Positions 11,625 to 23,653 of a DNA stretch of 64,000 bases are shown here, piece by piece. The position numbers were made by a program, and so were the translations under genes. This DNA is from Acanthaster planci (taxonomy: Eukaryota > Echinodermata > Asteroidea > Valvatida > Acanthasteridae), in the NCBI RefSeq assembly GCF_001949145.1, contig NW_019091642.1:478491-542490 (forward strand). The letters are read 5' to 3'. The notes below the pieces were generated by a model, which worked only from the letters and a program-made list of their open reading frames with translations, did no database searches and was not told where the DNA came from. Every line of letters begins with the position of its first letter. Position 1 is the stretch's first letter.

Positions 11625-13500
11625 CCAGGTAGCACATGTATGGTGTACTATTTACGACACACATTTCTCTCTCCCTAGCCTCCCTCCAGGCGACGCAACT
11701 ACATGACGCGACGGCACGACGGCTTCCTTGCGTCGTGCCGTCGGGTCGCACCGTCGCCTTCTTGCCATTACGTTTGTACACACACGACGCGTCGCGCCGC
11801 CGCGTCCTGCTTCCTTGCCTTGTAGCATTTTTTCTCTGCCTAATCGTCGCCCCTTCCTTCGCCCGTCGTGTCGCACCGTCGTGCATCGCATCCCCTATTA
11901 CGTCGCCTGAAGCACGATGCGACGCACGACACGACGCAATACGTCGTGTGCTGTCGCCCTTTGCTTCGTAGTGTTTATAGAGGTCGCCTTTAGTGTTTTC
12001 TTTCATTTCCTTCCTCCATCCAGCCCGTGCTTGCACAGTACATGCCGTACGTAGCAGGCCTTGATTTTTTTGTTTTCTTTCGTGCAACTTTCTGTTTCAT
12101 TGAGAGTGAGTTGTTGAAGAAAGCATTTTTCCACGACCAATCAGCATTGTCTTCAGGAAATAAATAACATTAACGACAGCCACAACAGCGTTTTAGCTTC
12201 TCCTGCTCTAATTCTGATCTTTCTAATAATTATTTGTAAATCCATTTCAACATATAATACATCAATCATTATTACATGCTTGCAACAATGCAAAAAGGAG
12301 ATCTGATAAAAAAATTATGCGCGTGGCCAAACAGAGTTGAAGAAAAGACACCATCATAATGATTAGGATCCACAGTGTTTTATTAAGAATTACGGACTAA
12401 TATCATTGAAAGTGTGATGGTGATGAAAATAATGCAGGCGGAATGGAAACTACCTAAGCCTATGGTCAAACTTGCAGTCGTACAATTGTAGACAAATTGT
12501 CTGGAGGAGTGGAAGAAGTTCCCGGAGAACTATTTGGAATGGACCACAGAGAAATATTTATAAGTTTACAAATCTACCACAAATGGGAACTTCATCAACG
12601 GTCTTAAAAAGCAATTGGACGGACACTCGAACAAGGATTGGCCGGGTAAATTAAAGAGTGACTAATTCTGGGCTTACACTTATTATGTGAGAGCAGATTT
12701 TCCATTTGCTCTTTTTTCCTTTCTTCCCCAATAAAATATGACAGAAACTAATTCAACTTGATGAATGGGTAAAACACCTCTCCCCCCCAATCAACGCCTG
12801 GTGCTCGTGGCATGTATTTTGCAAGCGCGATAGACAGAAATGAAAGAAAACAAAAGAAATCATTGGCTGGGTAATTAAAGAGTGACGAATAATTCTGGAC
12901 TTCCGGTTTCCACTTATTTTGAGAGAGCAGTTCCTACATATTCAGATTTTCTTTTGCTCTTTCTCATTTTGTAAAATATGAAATTAAGCATAATTGATGA
13001 ATGGCTCAGATAAAACCAGGGAAAAATCAACAACAAATAGCGAATAGCATGTACTTTGCAAGCACGGGGAACGGAAATGAAAGAGAACAGTAAAGGCGCC
13101 CTCTATAAACACCATGAAGCAAAGGGCGACAGCACACGATGCGTTGCGTCGCGGGCGTCGTGTCATGCTTCAGACCACGTAATAGGCGATGCGATGCACG
13201 ACACGACGTACAACGCGACGCACGACGGTGCGACACGACGGACGACGGAAGGGGCGACATTTAGGCAGAAAAAATGCCACAAGCCAAGGAAGCAAGACAG
13301 CACGACGCGACGGGCGACGGCAGGACGCGTCGTGTGTGTACAAACGTAAAAGCAAGAACGCAACGGTGCGACCCAACGGCACAACGCAAGGGAGCCGTCA
13401 TGCTGTCGCGTCGTGTAGTTGCGTCGCCTGGAGGGAGGCTAGGGAGAGAGAGAAATGCGTGTCGTAAATAGTACACCATACCCACGCGCTACCAGTGTGC
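11625..13500. mobile_element. Large foldback element with CGACG-rich arms
   Basis: Arms of about 430 bp at 11625-12050 and 13046-13500 are near reverse complements, sharing for example GTCGTAAATAGTACACCATA, TGCGTCGCCTGGAGGGAGGC and AAAGGCGACCTCTATAAACA or close variants. The arms consist largely of scrambled CGACG/CACGACG words, which removes stop codons and creates long meaningless open frames on both strands. The 1-kb centre holds a diverged tandem duplication (12640-13016). No transposase frame exists, so it is non-autonomous. Confidence 0.75.
12640..13016 (+). repeat. Diverged tandem duplication, about 230-bp unit
   Basis: Both units carry TTAAAGAGTGAC, TTCTGG, CACTTATT, GAGAGCAG, TTTGCTCTTT, AAAATATGA and TGATGAATGG in the same order, starting at about 12640 and 12867. 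A following segment (GCATGTATTTTGCAAGC near 12812) is echoed at 13047, where the right arm of the foldback element starts. Confidence 0.6.
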
Positions 13501-13569
13501 GTATTCAGCGAGATAGATTTTTGCAGGTTTTTACTCCTATCCCAAGGCATAACCATAAAGTGTGGCGGA

Positions 13570-14123
13570 CACAATAGGAGGGCACTATTGGGTTGGGGTA
13601 AACTCTTTTGTTTACTCCAAGGTCAAGTTCAGTTGGCCTGTTCTTGACACGGGCTTCTTGTTCTCGCGCTCGAAACAGCGGGAACACAACCCCAAAACAC
13701 CGCTTTCAGAATAGGATCACACCGCCTTCTCGTCAGGATTTTACAGGCACGCACGGAAAAAGTCGTGAGATTTTGGGTTTAAACATCCAAAAAATAGCGA
13801 GCTGGCTTACAAAGCTGGAGACAATGGGAAGTCCTGCAAAGTTAACATTAACAATTTTCCACAAAACGGTAATCAATCTAACCGTTTTTTTTTTAAATGG
13901 AAAAGAATTCAGCCCAGTCATTCAAATATTAACCCTTGAAGAACATACATGGGCGTCGCCATTTTTTCCCCACTAATTAGCTCCGAGCAATAACCGGTTG
14001 TACGTTCCCGGCGTTTGAGTGGCCGACCCACGAACAACAAATTGAGCTGTTGGTGAACATACAAGAACAAGTCGCCCGAGCTCAGCCCAAAATACCCACT
14101 TCAAATAGCTGCCTCCTATTGTG
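13570..14123. mobile_element. Non-autonomous DNA transposon with terminal inverted repeats, copy B
   Basis: Begins CACAATAGGAGGGCA and ends with the complement of CACAATAGGAGGCAGC. The interior matches the 84-697 copy over most of its length, including TTCTTGACACGGG, CTCGTCAGGATTT and ACGAACAACAAATTGAGCTG. It is 60 bp shorter than copy A and clearly diverged from it, so these are old insertions. Confidence 0.7.
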
Positions 14124-15211
14124 CCCACCATGCTTAAAGAGGCCAACGATTATGAAACAAGATTGAACGAACAGCTGCGCCCTGGTGTTTCCATGCTACA
14201 TGTACACGCCAGGCTGTCCAAGGGGCCTTCCCCTTTCAGTCGTTGTTTGCAGTATGCTATTTAGATCTGACATGGCAGGTTTCATTATTGCCTCTTATAC
14301 GCTTGACGTGATCACGAAGTTGCCAAGGAAACTAGTGCACCGTAGACCTGCAACTCATCATTGTGATTGATTGGATCATAATATTGCTCTCGCGCTGCTG
14401 TTGCTTCGGTTACTGGTGTCCGTAGAGACGGCGTTTAAATTTGCAGTACTCTCTTCACCAAAGGCTAGATGTGGTCTCCGTTAGAGTAACCTTGACATGT
14501 ATGCCCATGGTGTATATAGAACAGCCTACGGCAACGTATAACGCGTAGCAATCATCATTCATGGAGAACCTCCATACATGTTCCCCAATTTCATGAAAAA
14601 AATCAACTTAAATTCTTTTTCGAAGAAAACTACGCAAGTATTCGAACATTGAAACGTGCCGTTCAACTTCATTATTTGAGCAGTACCGGTAGCGTCGTTT
14701 GTTCATATTTGTCCAAAGGCTCTAAATGTAGAAAGGCAGAAATATGTTCGTTAAAATAGTTGTTTCTGTGGCATGAACTTTCGTCTGTGATTTTCCTTGA
14801 AAACATAAAATGACAAGGACTTGAAAACTTCACTGGGAAACAAAACCTATTTGTTTTCGAGGGACACCACAACCCTGCCCATTGCTGCAAACGTTTTAAT
14901 ACCTTTCAATTTGAATGGTTTAATAGTTACAGGCATAAAATGGAAGAGTCTTTACAAAAAATTCTGCCTTAATTCCACAGAACTGCATTTGAGACCTTAC
15001 ACAAAATATCAGAATGCTGAGAAGAAAATGATTCATAATTATGGGAGTACTTTTATGTATATGATTTAGAGTATCACGCAGGACAGCATTACAAATTAAG
15101 AGAGATGGAAAATGTTACTCAGAGAAGTCACATCACATCTAAACAGGACAAGTACATTTTGAGCAGTGAACATTAAACAAAAAAGAATACACGGATGACG
15201 ACCTTGAAGAG

Positions 15212-15281
15212 GGTAGAACTTAATTGAAGGATGGTAGAACTTAATTGAAGGATGGTAGAACTTAATTGAAGGATGGTAGAA
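15212..15281 (+). repeat. 21-bp minisatellite, about 3.4 units
   Basis: The unit GGTAGAACTTAATTGAAGGA plus T repeats perfectly at 15212, 15233 and 15254, then a partial unit follows. Because 21 is a multiple of three it leaves an open frame on the minus strand, but that frame has no other support. Confidence 0.8.
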
Positions 15282-15704
15282 CAAGTCTTGAATAGTAAAT
15301 AGCATAGCTATAACTCAAACAGGACTAAATACGAATCCACATGAAAAAAACAGGGCAGAATCGAAAATACATTTGGTTACCAGGGAAAAGCAAACCTATA
15401 CGCGAACGTGACAAGTTGAATAAAATGGTTTGGGTTGAATTTAGCTTGTCTGGAAATAATGCTATACAAAAGTGCGTGAAGAACACTGCACCTTATAGCT
15501 TTTGTTTCAAGCTAACATAATGGTTGTGGAAAATCCATGCATGCTACATTGTAATCTGCCGAGTGTACTGCTCTTGGTCTTTCGGCACAGTATTTCTGCG
15601 ATCTTCAACCCGATGGTCTACGGATTATTTACATACAGAAGCCATCTTGGCTAGGCTACGATTTAAATTCAGTATCCACGGACGATGCCGAAACGTAAAG
15701 CCCG

Positions 15705-16279
15705 TATCTCACTGGGCGGCGTCTGTTGGCGACAAATTACGAACGGCATTCCCTTTCGGGGCAGAGTTTCCAGAATGTCTCAAAACGTTCGCGGGGATTC
15801 TCAATTTCCTCGCTTGAGTCGCAAGGTCTCGCTTTCGGTGTCGCGGGATTTTTGAACATGTTCAAAAATCTATGCAAATTTTCTCTCAAAATAGTCACTG
15901 AGTCGTCGCTGGTGTCTGGAACTCGTCTCGCATTCTTCTCAATTTAATTTCCATGAGTCAGAAAGTGCGAGAAATATGAACAAACTCTGTGAGGGTTGGC
16001 GACCTATGAAACGAATCTGTGACTGGTTAAAACAAAACATGAGAATCTGTCTTTCCTGACGTTAGACAGGTGTGAGTGTAAAATATTCACAACTTTGTCG
16101 CGCAAATGTCGCGCAAGTGTCGTGTTACAGTCTCACGATACGTATGTGAACTCGTGCCACTTACACAAACGTGTCCCAAGTACCAAATGCGAGTCAAAGT
16201 GAAAATTTGTCGCTAGATTCGCGGAATTTCTCGCAATTTTGTCTCCATCTTGTCGCGAGCTGCCGCAGCCCAGTGAGAA
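15705..16279. mobile_element. Non-autonomous TIR element (TCTCACTGGGC ends)
   Basis: The left end TCTCACTGGGCGGCG (from 15707) is mirrored by the complement of the right end, TCTCACTGGGCTGCGGCAG (to 16278). The interior is rich in TCGCGC/GTCGCGA words. No transposase frame. Exact borders and target-site duplication are not resolved. Confidence 0.55.
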
Positions 16280-18048
16280 ATCCCCGCAAAAGAAAAGAAT
16301 TCCCCTCAAAAGTGGTCATCATGGACGGGACATCTACACGTGGCGGCTATCTCTCGCCATACCGCTATGGAGCAGCTAATGGGTATTTTTCGATTCTGTA
16401 GATCCCAAAAAACATTTCAACAGAATACCAAAGCTTGTACGACTAAAATCAATAGAACTGGAATGGATGTCCACGAGTTCAGTCTTCAGATCAACTGAAT
16501 CGATTAGAAATCATCCCCTTGGATCTTAGGGTTTGACACATTTATCTAAGAGTTAAGACAAAAGATGCACACCTTTTAAGTAAACATTGCAACCACTCAA
16601 ACACAAAAGGGATTATTTGGCTGTTATTAAAAACAGGATGTGGGTATAATTTTGCCGCGCTGAGCCAAGCCAAGCTCACTGAGATTCAGTGACATTTTTA
16701 GGAAAAATAATCAACACCACCATTTCTAAGAAGTCCATCATTGTACAAATTTATTACAGGGACACTAAAGACAGAAATATTAACTTCACAGATTATATAT
16801 TCGAACCTTTTTTAGGAAAAGGCACAATGAGTTATGACTGCATCGTTAAGCATCAACGTTAGTACTGAATAAAGAGGTCAGTCTGAAATGACTTTAAACC
16901 ATTGAATAAATTCATTTTTTCCCCATTAATATGAGTAAACTTTACGATAAGCCATTCTTTAAGGTTAAATAATATCATATAGATTTACATGTGGGCGCAG
17001 TTGTCTTTCATGGACCACAAACCGAGGCAAACATTAGACGGAAAAAAATGACTTATTTTGATAATTGATGTGGATGACCACGAAAGGTTTGTGTGCTTCC
17101 CTGGACAAATGCGGCATTCTGCAAATTTAGGGTCTGACATATTTTTCAGTGTTACACCTGCATGTAATATGTGAAATTTGACAGGGGATACCACTGAAAT
17201 CGATTTCAAACTATTCCTTATTTGATTAACATCACTTAAATACTCTTGGAAATTAATGGATATGTTCTAAACTTACAAACCCATGTCAGATGTAACGGAC
17301 AGGAAAAAATCGGACCCCAAATATACAGAATGCCCCCATGTATAACAACTACATGCACAATGCATAAGGAGCACAAGGGAGTTGGCATTAATGGACAGAT
17401 TACATACATGTACATAGATGCATCCTTTCAGAAGTTTGTTAAAAGATATCATTTTTGTAAAATTGAGGCAAGTTATGGTAGTGGACAGGCACATCTTGAT
17501 TTTGCAAACACACCGACATTCTGAAAGACAAAATTGAGTACAATATTGCCCCAAGTGTGACTTGGGCATATGAATAGGATTTGCTTCAGCCAGTGCCTCC
17601 TATATTGTGTGACAAACGATGTTTGGTGACATGTCTTTCACAGTCAGTAGGAAAATGTTTTTACCACCACCACATTTAACATCAGAAAAATTCAGTATCA
17701 CAGCAGTTACCATTGTCTCTTGAAAAATGGCATCAGGTGGCGAAATAAAATCACAGCCTCTTCATCTATTGTTTCATAAGACAAAGCATCCATTGGCCAG
17801 GTAAAGTAGTTCACTGCATCTTCTATGGCCACCTGCCATGCCTGCTGCACTGCATCACTCATCATAAACATGGTGCTCAAAAGTTAAGAGTTTGTGACAC
17901 CGATGCCACGTTGGTTGTCCGCCTTTTTTAACAGTGAATGTGATGCAACTTATCCTTTGAGGTTGTCGGACATGGCCACATTTGAAGTGTCTCCCAAAGG
18001 TAATGATCCATCAAATCTCCAGGCCTAACACACTATCAAATGGTTTTC
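16280..18048. other. 3' flank of the minus-strand LU gene, nothing else recognised
   Basis: No coding frame stands out. On the minus strand, an AATAAA (complement of TTTATT near 16751) is a possible distant polyadenylation signal for the gene ending at 18049, but this is weak. Confidence 0.3.
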
Positions 18049-20682
18049 TTAATGTTTTCTTAGTGTCCAACTGGCAATCACAGACAAAGAAAGCATTGTC
18101 AGTTCAGAGGTCACAACTACAGCACTGTTACACTGTGGCTTTTTGCAGCAATAAAGGCACAGGCGATGACCATGAAGGAGAAAGCAGGATTTACCAAGGC
18201 AACCATATATTCCACAGCCTCGGGTGACTCCAACAGTTTGACCTCCTTTAGTGATCACAGTTTTCTGTAGTTTAAAGAGAATGGTGGTAAAATCAAAGCA
18301 AATGAAAAAACCTGCCTGCAAGCGATCTTAGAGTTGCATAAAGCTCAAGTGATTGAGATTTGATTTACGTGCAGCATGGGATTAAAATAAATCCATGAAG
18401 TACTTTGACTTTCATTTGGTCTCCTCTGTGCATGTATGTTTGCTGCCAGGTTAGGATATCTTCAGGAGAACTCATAGGGAAAACTAAAACACAGCATGCT
18501 GCAATGTACCTAGGGAAGTCTGTTAAATCCAACTGTATCCTGAAACCATACTTAGCAAAGGAGTTATGGGTAGCGCAGGTGCAAATACCGGTAGGGGGAT
18601 TCATGAGTAATGTCAGGATGGGTTTGGGTCATTTATAACTGTAATTTGGGTAACTGTGATCTGTGGAGTTTTCTTGCTGCTATGTATGCGGTGTGTGATG
18701 TGAGCATGCACCAACGGGAAAGAATATGGCTTATTCCAAATCCAGTAAAATAGAGGATCATGCCCCCCCTGCACATGAATGCAAAGGCGCAGCGAGATGG
18801 GCCACGAAAACAGACGATGTTTATTTTCACGCAATAAGCCTGTGAGCTTTACAATGTACAATGTCGACTCTCGTTATTACAAAATCCCCGGGACAACGTA
18901 GGAACGTTCGTTGTAGGCAGAACACAGTGCAATGGCTTTGGTGCATTGTTGTAAAATGCCATGTACATGCATGCACATGTATGCATGTATGGGCATACAC
19001 GTGAACGCGTGGTTGATGTTATATCAAAAAGATCTCTTGGTTATAATTAATCAAATATATTGTGATGGGTTTAGAATAATAAAATTCACTGTCATGTGAA
19101 AACATGTCTAATGTGCATGTGAGATTAATTAAATCAAATACATGTACATGTGAGCGCATCGATCCAGGGATTTTTAAAAGGCCATGGATGACGACAAAGC
19201 TAAACAGCAAGCACATGTAGGCCTGTGTGTACCTGCAAGAATGTGAAGATTTTATCAACTGAAGCCCCCATTCACGTAAGTAGTCTTCCCAACACAAATT
19301 GTGTCATGGAAAGACATGTTTATTTAATTTTCCGTCAGTCTTACGATTTTCGATACTACATGTACATGTAGTTGCATGGCACGATTGATCAATAGTCCAC
19401 GTTTACTCGCCCACTGTGGCGCGGCCGCCTGTGCACGAGATGGTCGCTAATGGAGCATGATGTCATGAAGGAATATTGCAATTGGATAGCTGTGTATAGT
19501 CAAACGTACGTCACGAAAGCGCAGTCTCATTGGCGGGCACGCTAGATCTTTTTGCAGCAATATGAATAATGCAGTGTCAGGCGATTCGTTGGGCTCTTGA
19601 GATGTGAGAGTAGCCAAGCGAACTTATTTGGCCGTATTTTTACCAGAATTGGGAAGGGAATTTTTGTTCAGATGTTTGTGTAATCAATGTAAAAAAATCA
19701 TTGATTTTTGAATCGTGCTTTATGCTTGTCATGACTACAGGAAACTGGCAAACGATGTCTGTGCATCGCGTTGTTAGACTGTGTGACACCTCTGGAGGGG
19801 CATGGGATAAGCCTCGTGCTGCGGCTGGAAATTTTGTGGAAACACGCTTCAAGTATGAGCAGTACATCTTGAAATGAAATACATGAACACAGACAACACA
19901 TAGACATGAGATCAATTTTTGTGAAAGAACCTACAAAAAAATTCGTGACAGCAGTGTTTTTTTGGCTTGCAACTGCTGCATTCGTATATGATGTACATGT
20001 ACATTTAGTGGAACGTTTGCGACCCTTTTTGGCAAGAACTGTACATGTACATTGACTGGTTGCCGCATTTCCCTCATGCCTTCTTTAGCAACGATTCAGC
20101 CCGGTGGGAACCAGTGTGATGCACTGCGCATGTGTTTTCACCACTGTGATTCACAAACGTTCATTATACAGTAATGGGTCATCAACAATGATTTTTCCAG
20201 AAACCATTCGTTGTAACAGGAATTTTGCACAATGCGATTTCGCTGTAACAGATTTTTCCCCATAGAAATGTGCACATTTTTGCTGAGACCACAGACTTGT
20301 GCTTGTTATAACCGGAATTTTGTTATAGCCGATTTTGTAATAACGAGAGTCGACTGTAGTTGCTGATGTGAATGTTATTGGTAAGGTCACATGGTCATGC
20401 AAGAACCATTGTTTGGCCCTGTGCATACAGTGTGCATACACATGGTACATGTACATGCGTATTCCACAGTTACCACACCTATACCAGCCCAAGCCTTGAC
20501 ATACTGCAACAGGCAGTATCATCTGGGCCAAAAGGGTCAGCTTAATAAACGTACCGAACAGCCAAAACCGTCTTCACAGCCGATTGTTTCTGCACCTTGA
20601 AAAACAGTGATGTCATGAGATTTGAAAGTGGCCTGGCTGGTTGAGTTGTAACAAGTTATACCGGTATCAGCGCCCACCAAAC
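18049..20682 (-). CDS. Second Ly6/uPAR (LU) domain protein, probably GPI-anchored; first exon not found
   Basis: Two exons are visible on the minus strand: 20682-20555 (preceded by TTTGTTGCAG, followed by GTACGT) and 18264-18049 (preceded by AAACTACAG, ending in TAA). Exon phases equal those of the gene at 4524-9306: exon 2 opens in phase 1 and closes in phase 0. Exon 2 contains GITCYN and GCEDGFGCS. Exon 3 begins KTVITKGGQTVGVTRGC, parallel to KSV...RRGC in the paralogue, and contains the LU closing signature CCKKPQCN. A hydrophobic tail (SELTMLSLSVIASWTL) suggests a GPI-anchor signal. At least 113 residues are encoded; the signal-peptide exon should lie above 20682 and was not identified. 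It is cell-surface or secreted by inference from the family. Its intron is occupied by a pogo-like element (18859-20356). Confidence 0.75.
18859..20356. mobile_element. Pogo/Tigger-like (Tc1/mariner) non-autonomous element
   Basis: A perfect 24-bp inverted repeat (18863-18886 and 20331-20354) begins GTCGACTCTCGTTATTACAA. TA dinucleotides flank the element at 18857-18858 and 20357-20358, as expected for a Tc1/mariner TA duplication. Subterminal copies of GTTATAACCGGAATTTTG-type sequence near 20305 are typical of pogo/Tigger elements. No transposase frame was seen. It lies in the intron of the minus-strand LU gene. Confidence 0.75.
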
Positions 20683-21756
20683 CTGCAACAAACACAAAAG
20701 GATTAAGCATCATACACAAGGTGGAAAGCCAGTGGGGTCAAGCCATGCCAAATTATACCAAACTAGGGGACTTCCAATGCGACGACCCATATTTGCCTGA
20801 AGAAAACCTTAAAATACCACAACATCCCAAATGACAGCAAATGATGTTCCAGCTTGATATCCTGCTTGTTATAGCCTCTAAAAAAGTTTGACCAGCAGGA
20901 GACCAAGCTAAAAAGTTTGCAACATCAATAGTTCATCTTTTTTGGTGGCATTTTCAAAGGCCCACAAACTCTTTTCTAGATGAAAGCGGAAAATAGGTGT
21001 GGTGGTAACTTTTGCCTGTATTTTTTAAATTATGCACCCTAGAAGTTACGGACCCTTGGCCCGAAATTCTAAACCTGTTGAATTTTTCTTCTTCAGATTT
21101 TGGAAAACTTGTAAAATTGACAAAAAGACTGCGAAGTGGTACTAAAGATGTTTCCCTAAATATCTAGAAACTCGATTACATGTATGCATCAAACTATTTT
21201 CCCTCAAGTAGGGGTGGGGGGGGCCTTAACATAGTAGTGGGGCAATAATAACTCAAAAATGACCCAGAATTCAGGCCACTCTTTGACCCTTTGGGTGTTT
21301 GAATGGCTACGCAATGATCCTACATGTACCGGTATGTCACCATTGATGGAAACAATTCAAAATTAGAATTATTAATTTTGTCTCAGGGTTAAAAATCAGA
21401 ATCGCATGCTACATGTACTTTCTTGTTTTGTTAAAACTAATTTCAATGGATCCAACGCTCCTTGCTTTCCTCAATGGCACAGCCAGGCTCAATTTAATCT
21501 CTCTTGAGATGCCAGCCGAGTTTGAGAAAATTAAAATCATGAACAATTCATCATCTGAAATCTGAACTGTTTATCTCTCAAACCTCAGCAAGCTCCAGCC
21601 TCTGCTTTGGCCCCAGCTTGTACATTGTACATTAATGTGTTTGAAAGTTTCAGATTGGTGCATGTATGTTTCTACTCCCTGAAACAGTAACATCAAAACT
21701 CAGTGATTACATGTACATGAGTGTGTTCAGCCACAGTAACGCATATCCAAATTTAC

Positions 21757-21992
21757 AAACAACCCCCCAAGCTTCATGAGTGCACGCAACAACCCCAAAA
21801 GCTTCAGGAGTGCATGCAACAACCCCCAAAGCTTCATGAGTGCACACAACAACCCCCAAAGCTTCATGAGTGCACGCAACAACCCCCAAAGCTTCATGAG
21901 TGCACGCAAAAACCCCGAAACTTCATGAGTCAGTGAGTACACGCAACGACCCTGAAACTTCACGAGTGCACAACAACCCCAAAGCTTCTGAG
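21757..21992 (+). repeat. 30-bp minisatellite, about 7-8 units
   Basis: Units such as AACAACCCCCAAAGCTTCAT followed by GAGTGCACGC repeat with an exact 30-bp period over 21757-21910, then degrade up to 21992 with a short insertion near 21930. The period is a multiple of three, so both strands read as a 10-residue repeat (for example QQPPKLHECT), which is not evidence of a gene. Confidence 0.9.
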
Positions 21993-23412
21993 CAACATCT
22001 TTCAAAAGTATAGGGTAGGCCTTCACTGGGTCAAGGGGGCAATTTCTTTTATTAGGCAAATTAGGACTGAGTTGTTGGGACATTGCTCTGTCCCCATAAT
22101 GTTTTCGGTTCCCAAAAATACATGTAGCTGAAATATCATATGTATGTCCTCACAAATATAGAGCAGGAATGGACATGTACGTGTATCTACAGTGTACATA
22201 ATGTCAGAATCCAGTGAATAAAGTAACACCAAATGATTAAAGGTCAACTCATCAAGGAGCAAATTCAGTCATCCATCTCAGATATGTAACTCTAACAGGT
22301 CAGTGATCTAAATGTGGAACAGAGTTATGATGTACATGTACATGTATGAGCCAAGAATACCACTGCCCCACAGACATGCAACTGCACTCCACTGTCTACC
22401 TACAGGTGTAATGTATATGTACAGTATACGGAGTAATTGGGCAGTGCAGCTGCCATGTCAGACACCTGGAAACTGCCACACAACTGTGACAGCTTTGTTA
22501 CATGACTTGGTTTACCAGAGAAGATTAAGACCTTTCATTGACCTATCAATAATCCCAAAATTCCTGTTTGATCTGAATGAAGTTATCAGGGTTAAATGGT
22601 AGCCCTGTTCCAATTGAGCGTTGTAAGCATAGATTCTGCAGAAATAAGTTTAATCTCTGTCTAGTTTTGTTGGGCTGCCATTGGTATCAAATGTATTCTT
22701 TAAAAAATCATTTATCTTTACAACTCACCACATGTGCTACATGTACATGTACCAGTATGTAACACATGTACATGTATAAAGAACCACACACATTTATGTA
22801 CATGTAGCTACCGTAGCTTTTGAGTTGTTTGGGGGTGGGTCAAGGGAGGGTTTTTTGGAGAGAGGCCAAACTTTTTAAGGGGGGGGAATAGGAAATTATT
22901 TCATGTGAATTTTTATAACCTTTGTACAGGTTAGGCACAATTTTCGGGCTTTTCAAACACATTTTTAGAAACAAAATAGCTCCCCCCGAACAAATTGCCC
23001 TTTCCTCATTGTCTTCCAAAAGAAAAACTGTTCTGCTCTGTTTGTCAGAGGGTGAGTTCATGGCTCCCATCGCTCCCTCAGCTGCATCCCCCTCAGACTG
23101 GTTGTCATCCAATTTTGCCGAGGGAGCAAAAAAAAAACAGCAGGTTGATTTTGATATGCGCCTGCAGCAAGTTAAAGTTTGTTTTAATAGCAATAATATC
23201 ATGAAGATGGTCATGTTTTAGCAAGTTTATTCCCTACTTTCCTGGATTTAAGCACCCAGAGATACTCAGACCACTATTAGAAGTATTACAATCCCTGAGG
23301 CACCTTTACAGGATGTACCTTTAATTCAGCATTCATTTTACAGGTTGTTTATAAATTATGATTGTGGTGGGTGATGATGATGTCATCATGTGACAAGTCA
23401 CATGACATTAAA

Positions 23413-23653
23413 GGTGCACTCTTTAAATCCCAATATCTCCTGAAGTACCGGTATATATATCCCATTGGGTTGAAACTTTGCAGACACATGTACATTGTAC
23501 ATGTGAGTAGAAAGGGAAGTGTTGCAGACTAAAATTGACCTCACGTCAGGAATTTCATAAGGTGAGAAGTCTAGTACAGAGTGCACTCTTTAAAGCACTT
23601 TATTTCTTCAAGTACATGTACGTGTACATGTCTGATTGGGTTGAAACCTTTGA
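23413..23653 (+). repeat. Diverged direct repeat, 167-bp spacing
   Basis: GTGCACTCTTTAAA begins at 23413 and at 23580. Each is followed about 40 bases later by ATTGGGTTGAAAC. The intervening copy contains TACATGTAC tracts. Probably a tandemly duplicated dispersed repeat. Confidence 0.6.

Noticed and set aside
11563-12087. 174-residue minus-strand open frame
   Set aside because: Lies in the CGACG-rich arm of a foldback element; the mirrored arm gives similar frames. Openness is caused by the repeat words.
15096-15305. Minus-strand frame with HPSIKFY repeats
   Set aside because: Created by a 21-bp tandem repeat in a chance frame.
21727-22083. 118-residue minus-strand frame with LLRALMKLWG repeats
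   Set aside because: Product of the 30-bp minisatellite, whose period is a multiple of three.
22840-23214. 124-residue minus-strand frame with Glu/Asp-rich middle
   Set aside because: No homology I recognise, low-complexity flanks, no splice sites or start context; kept out for lack of support.
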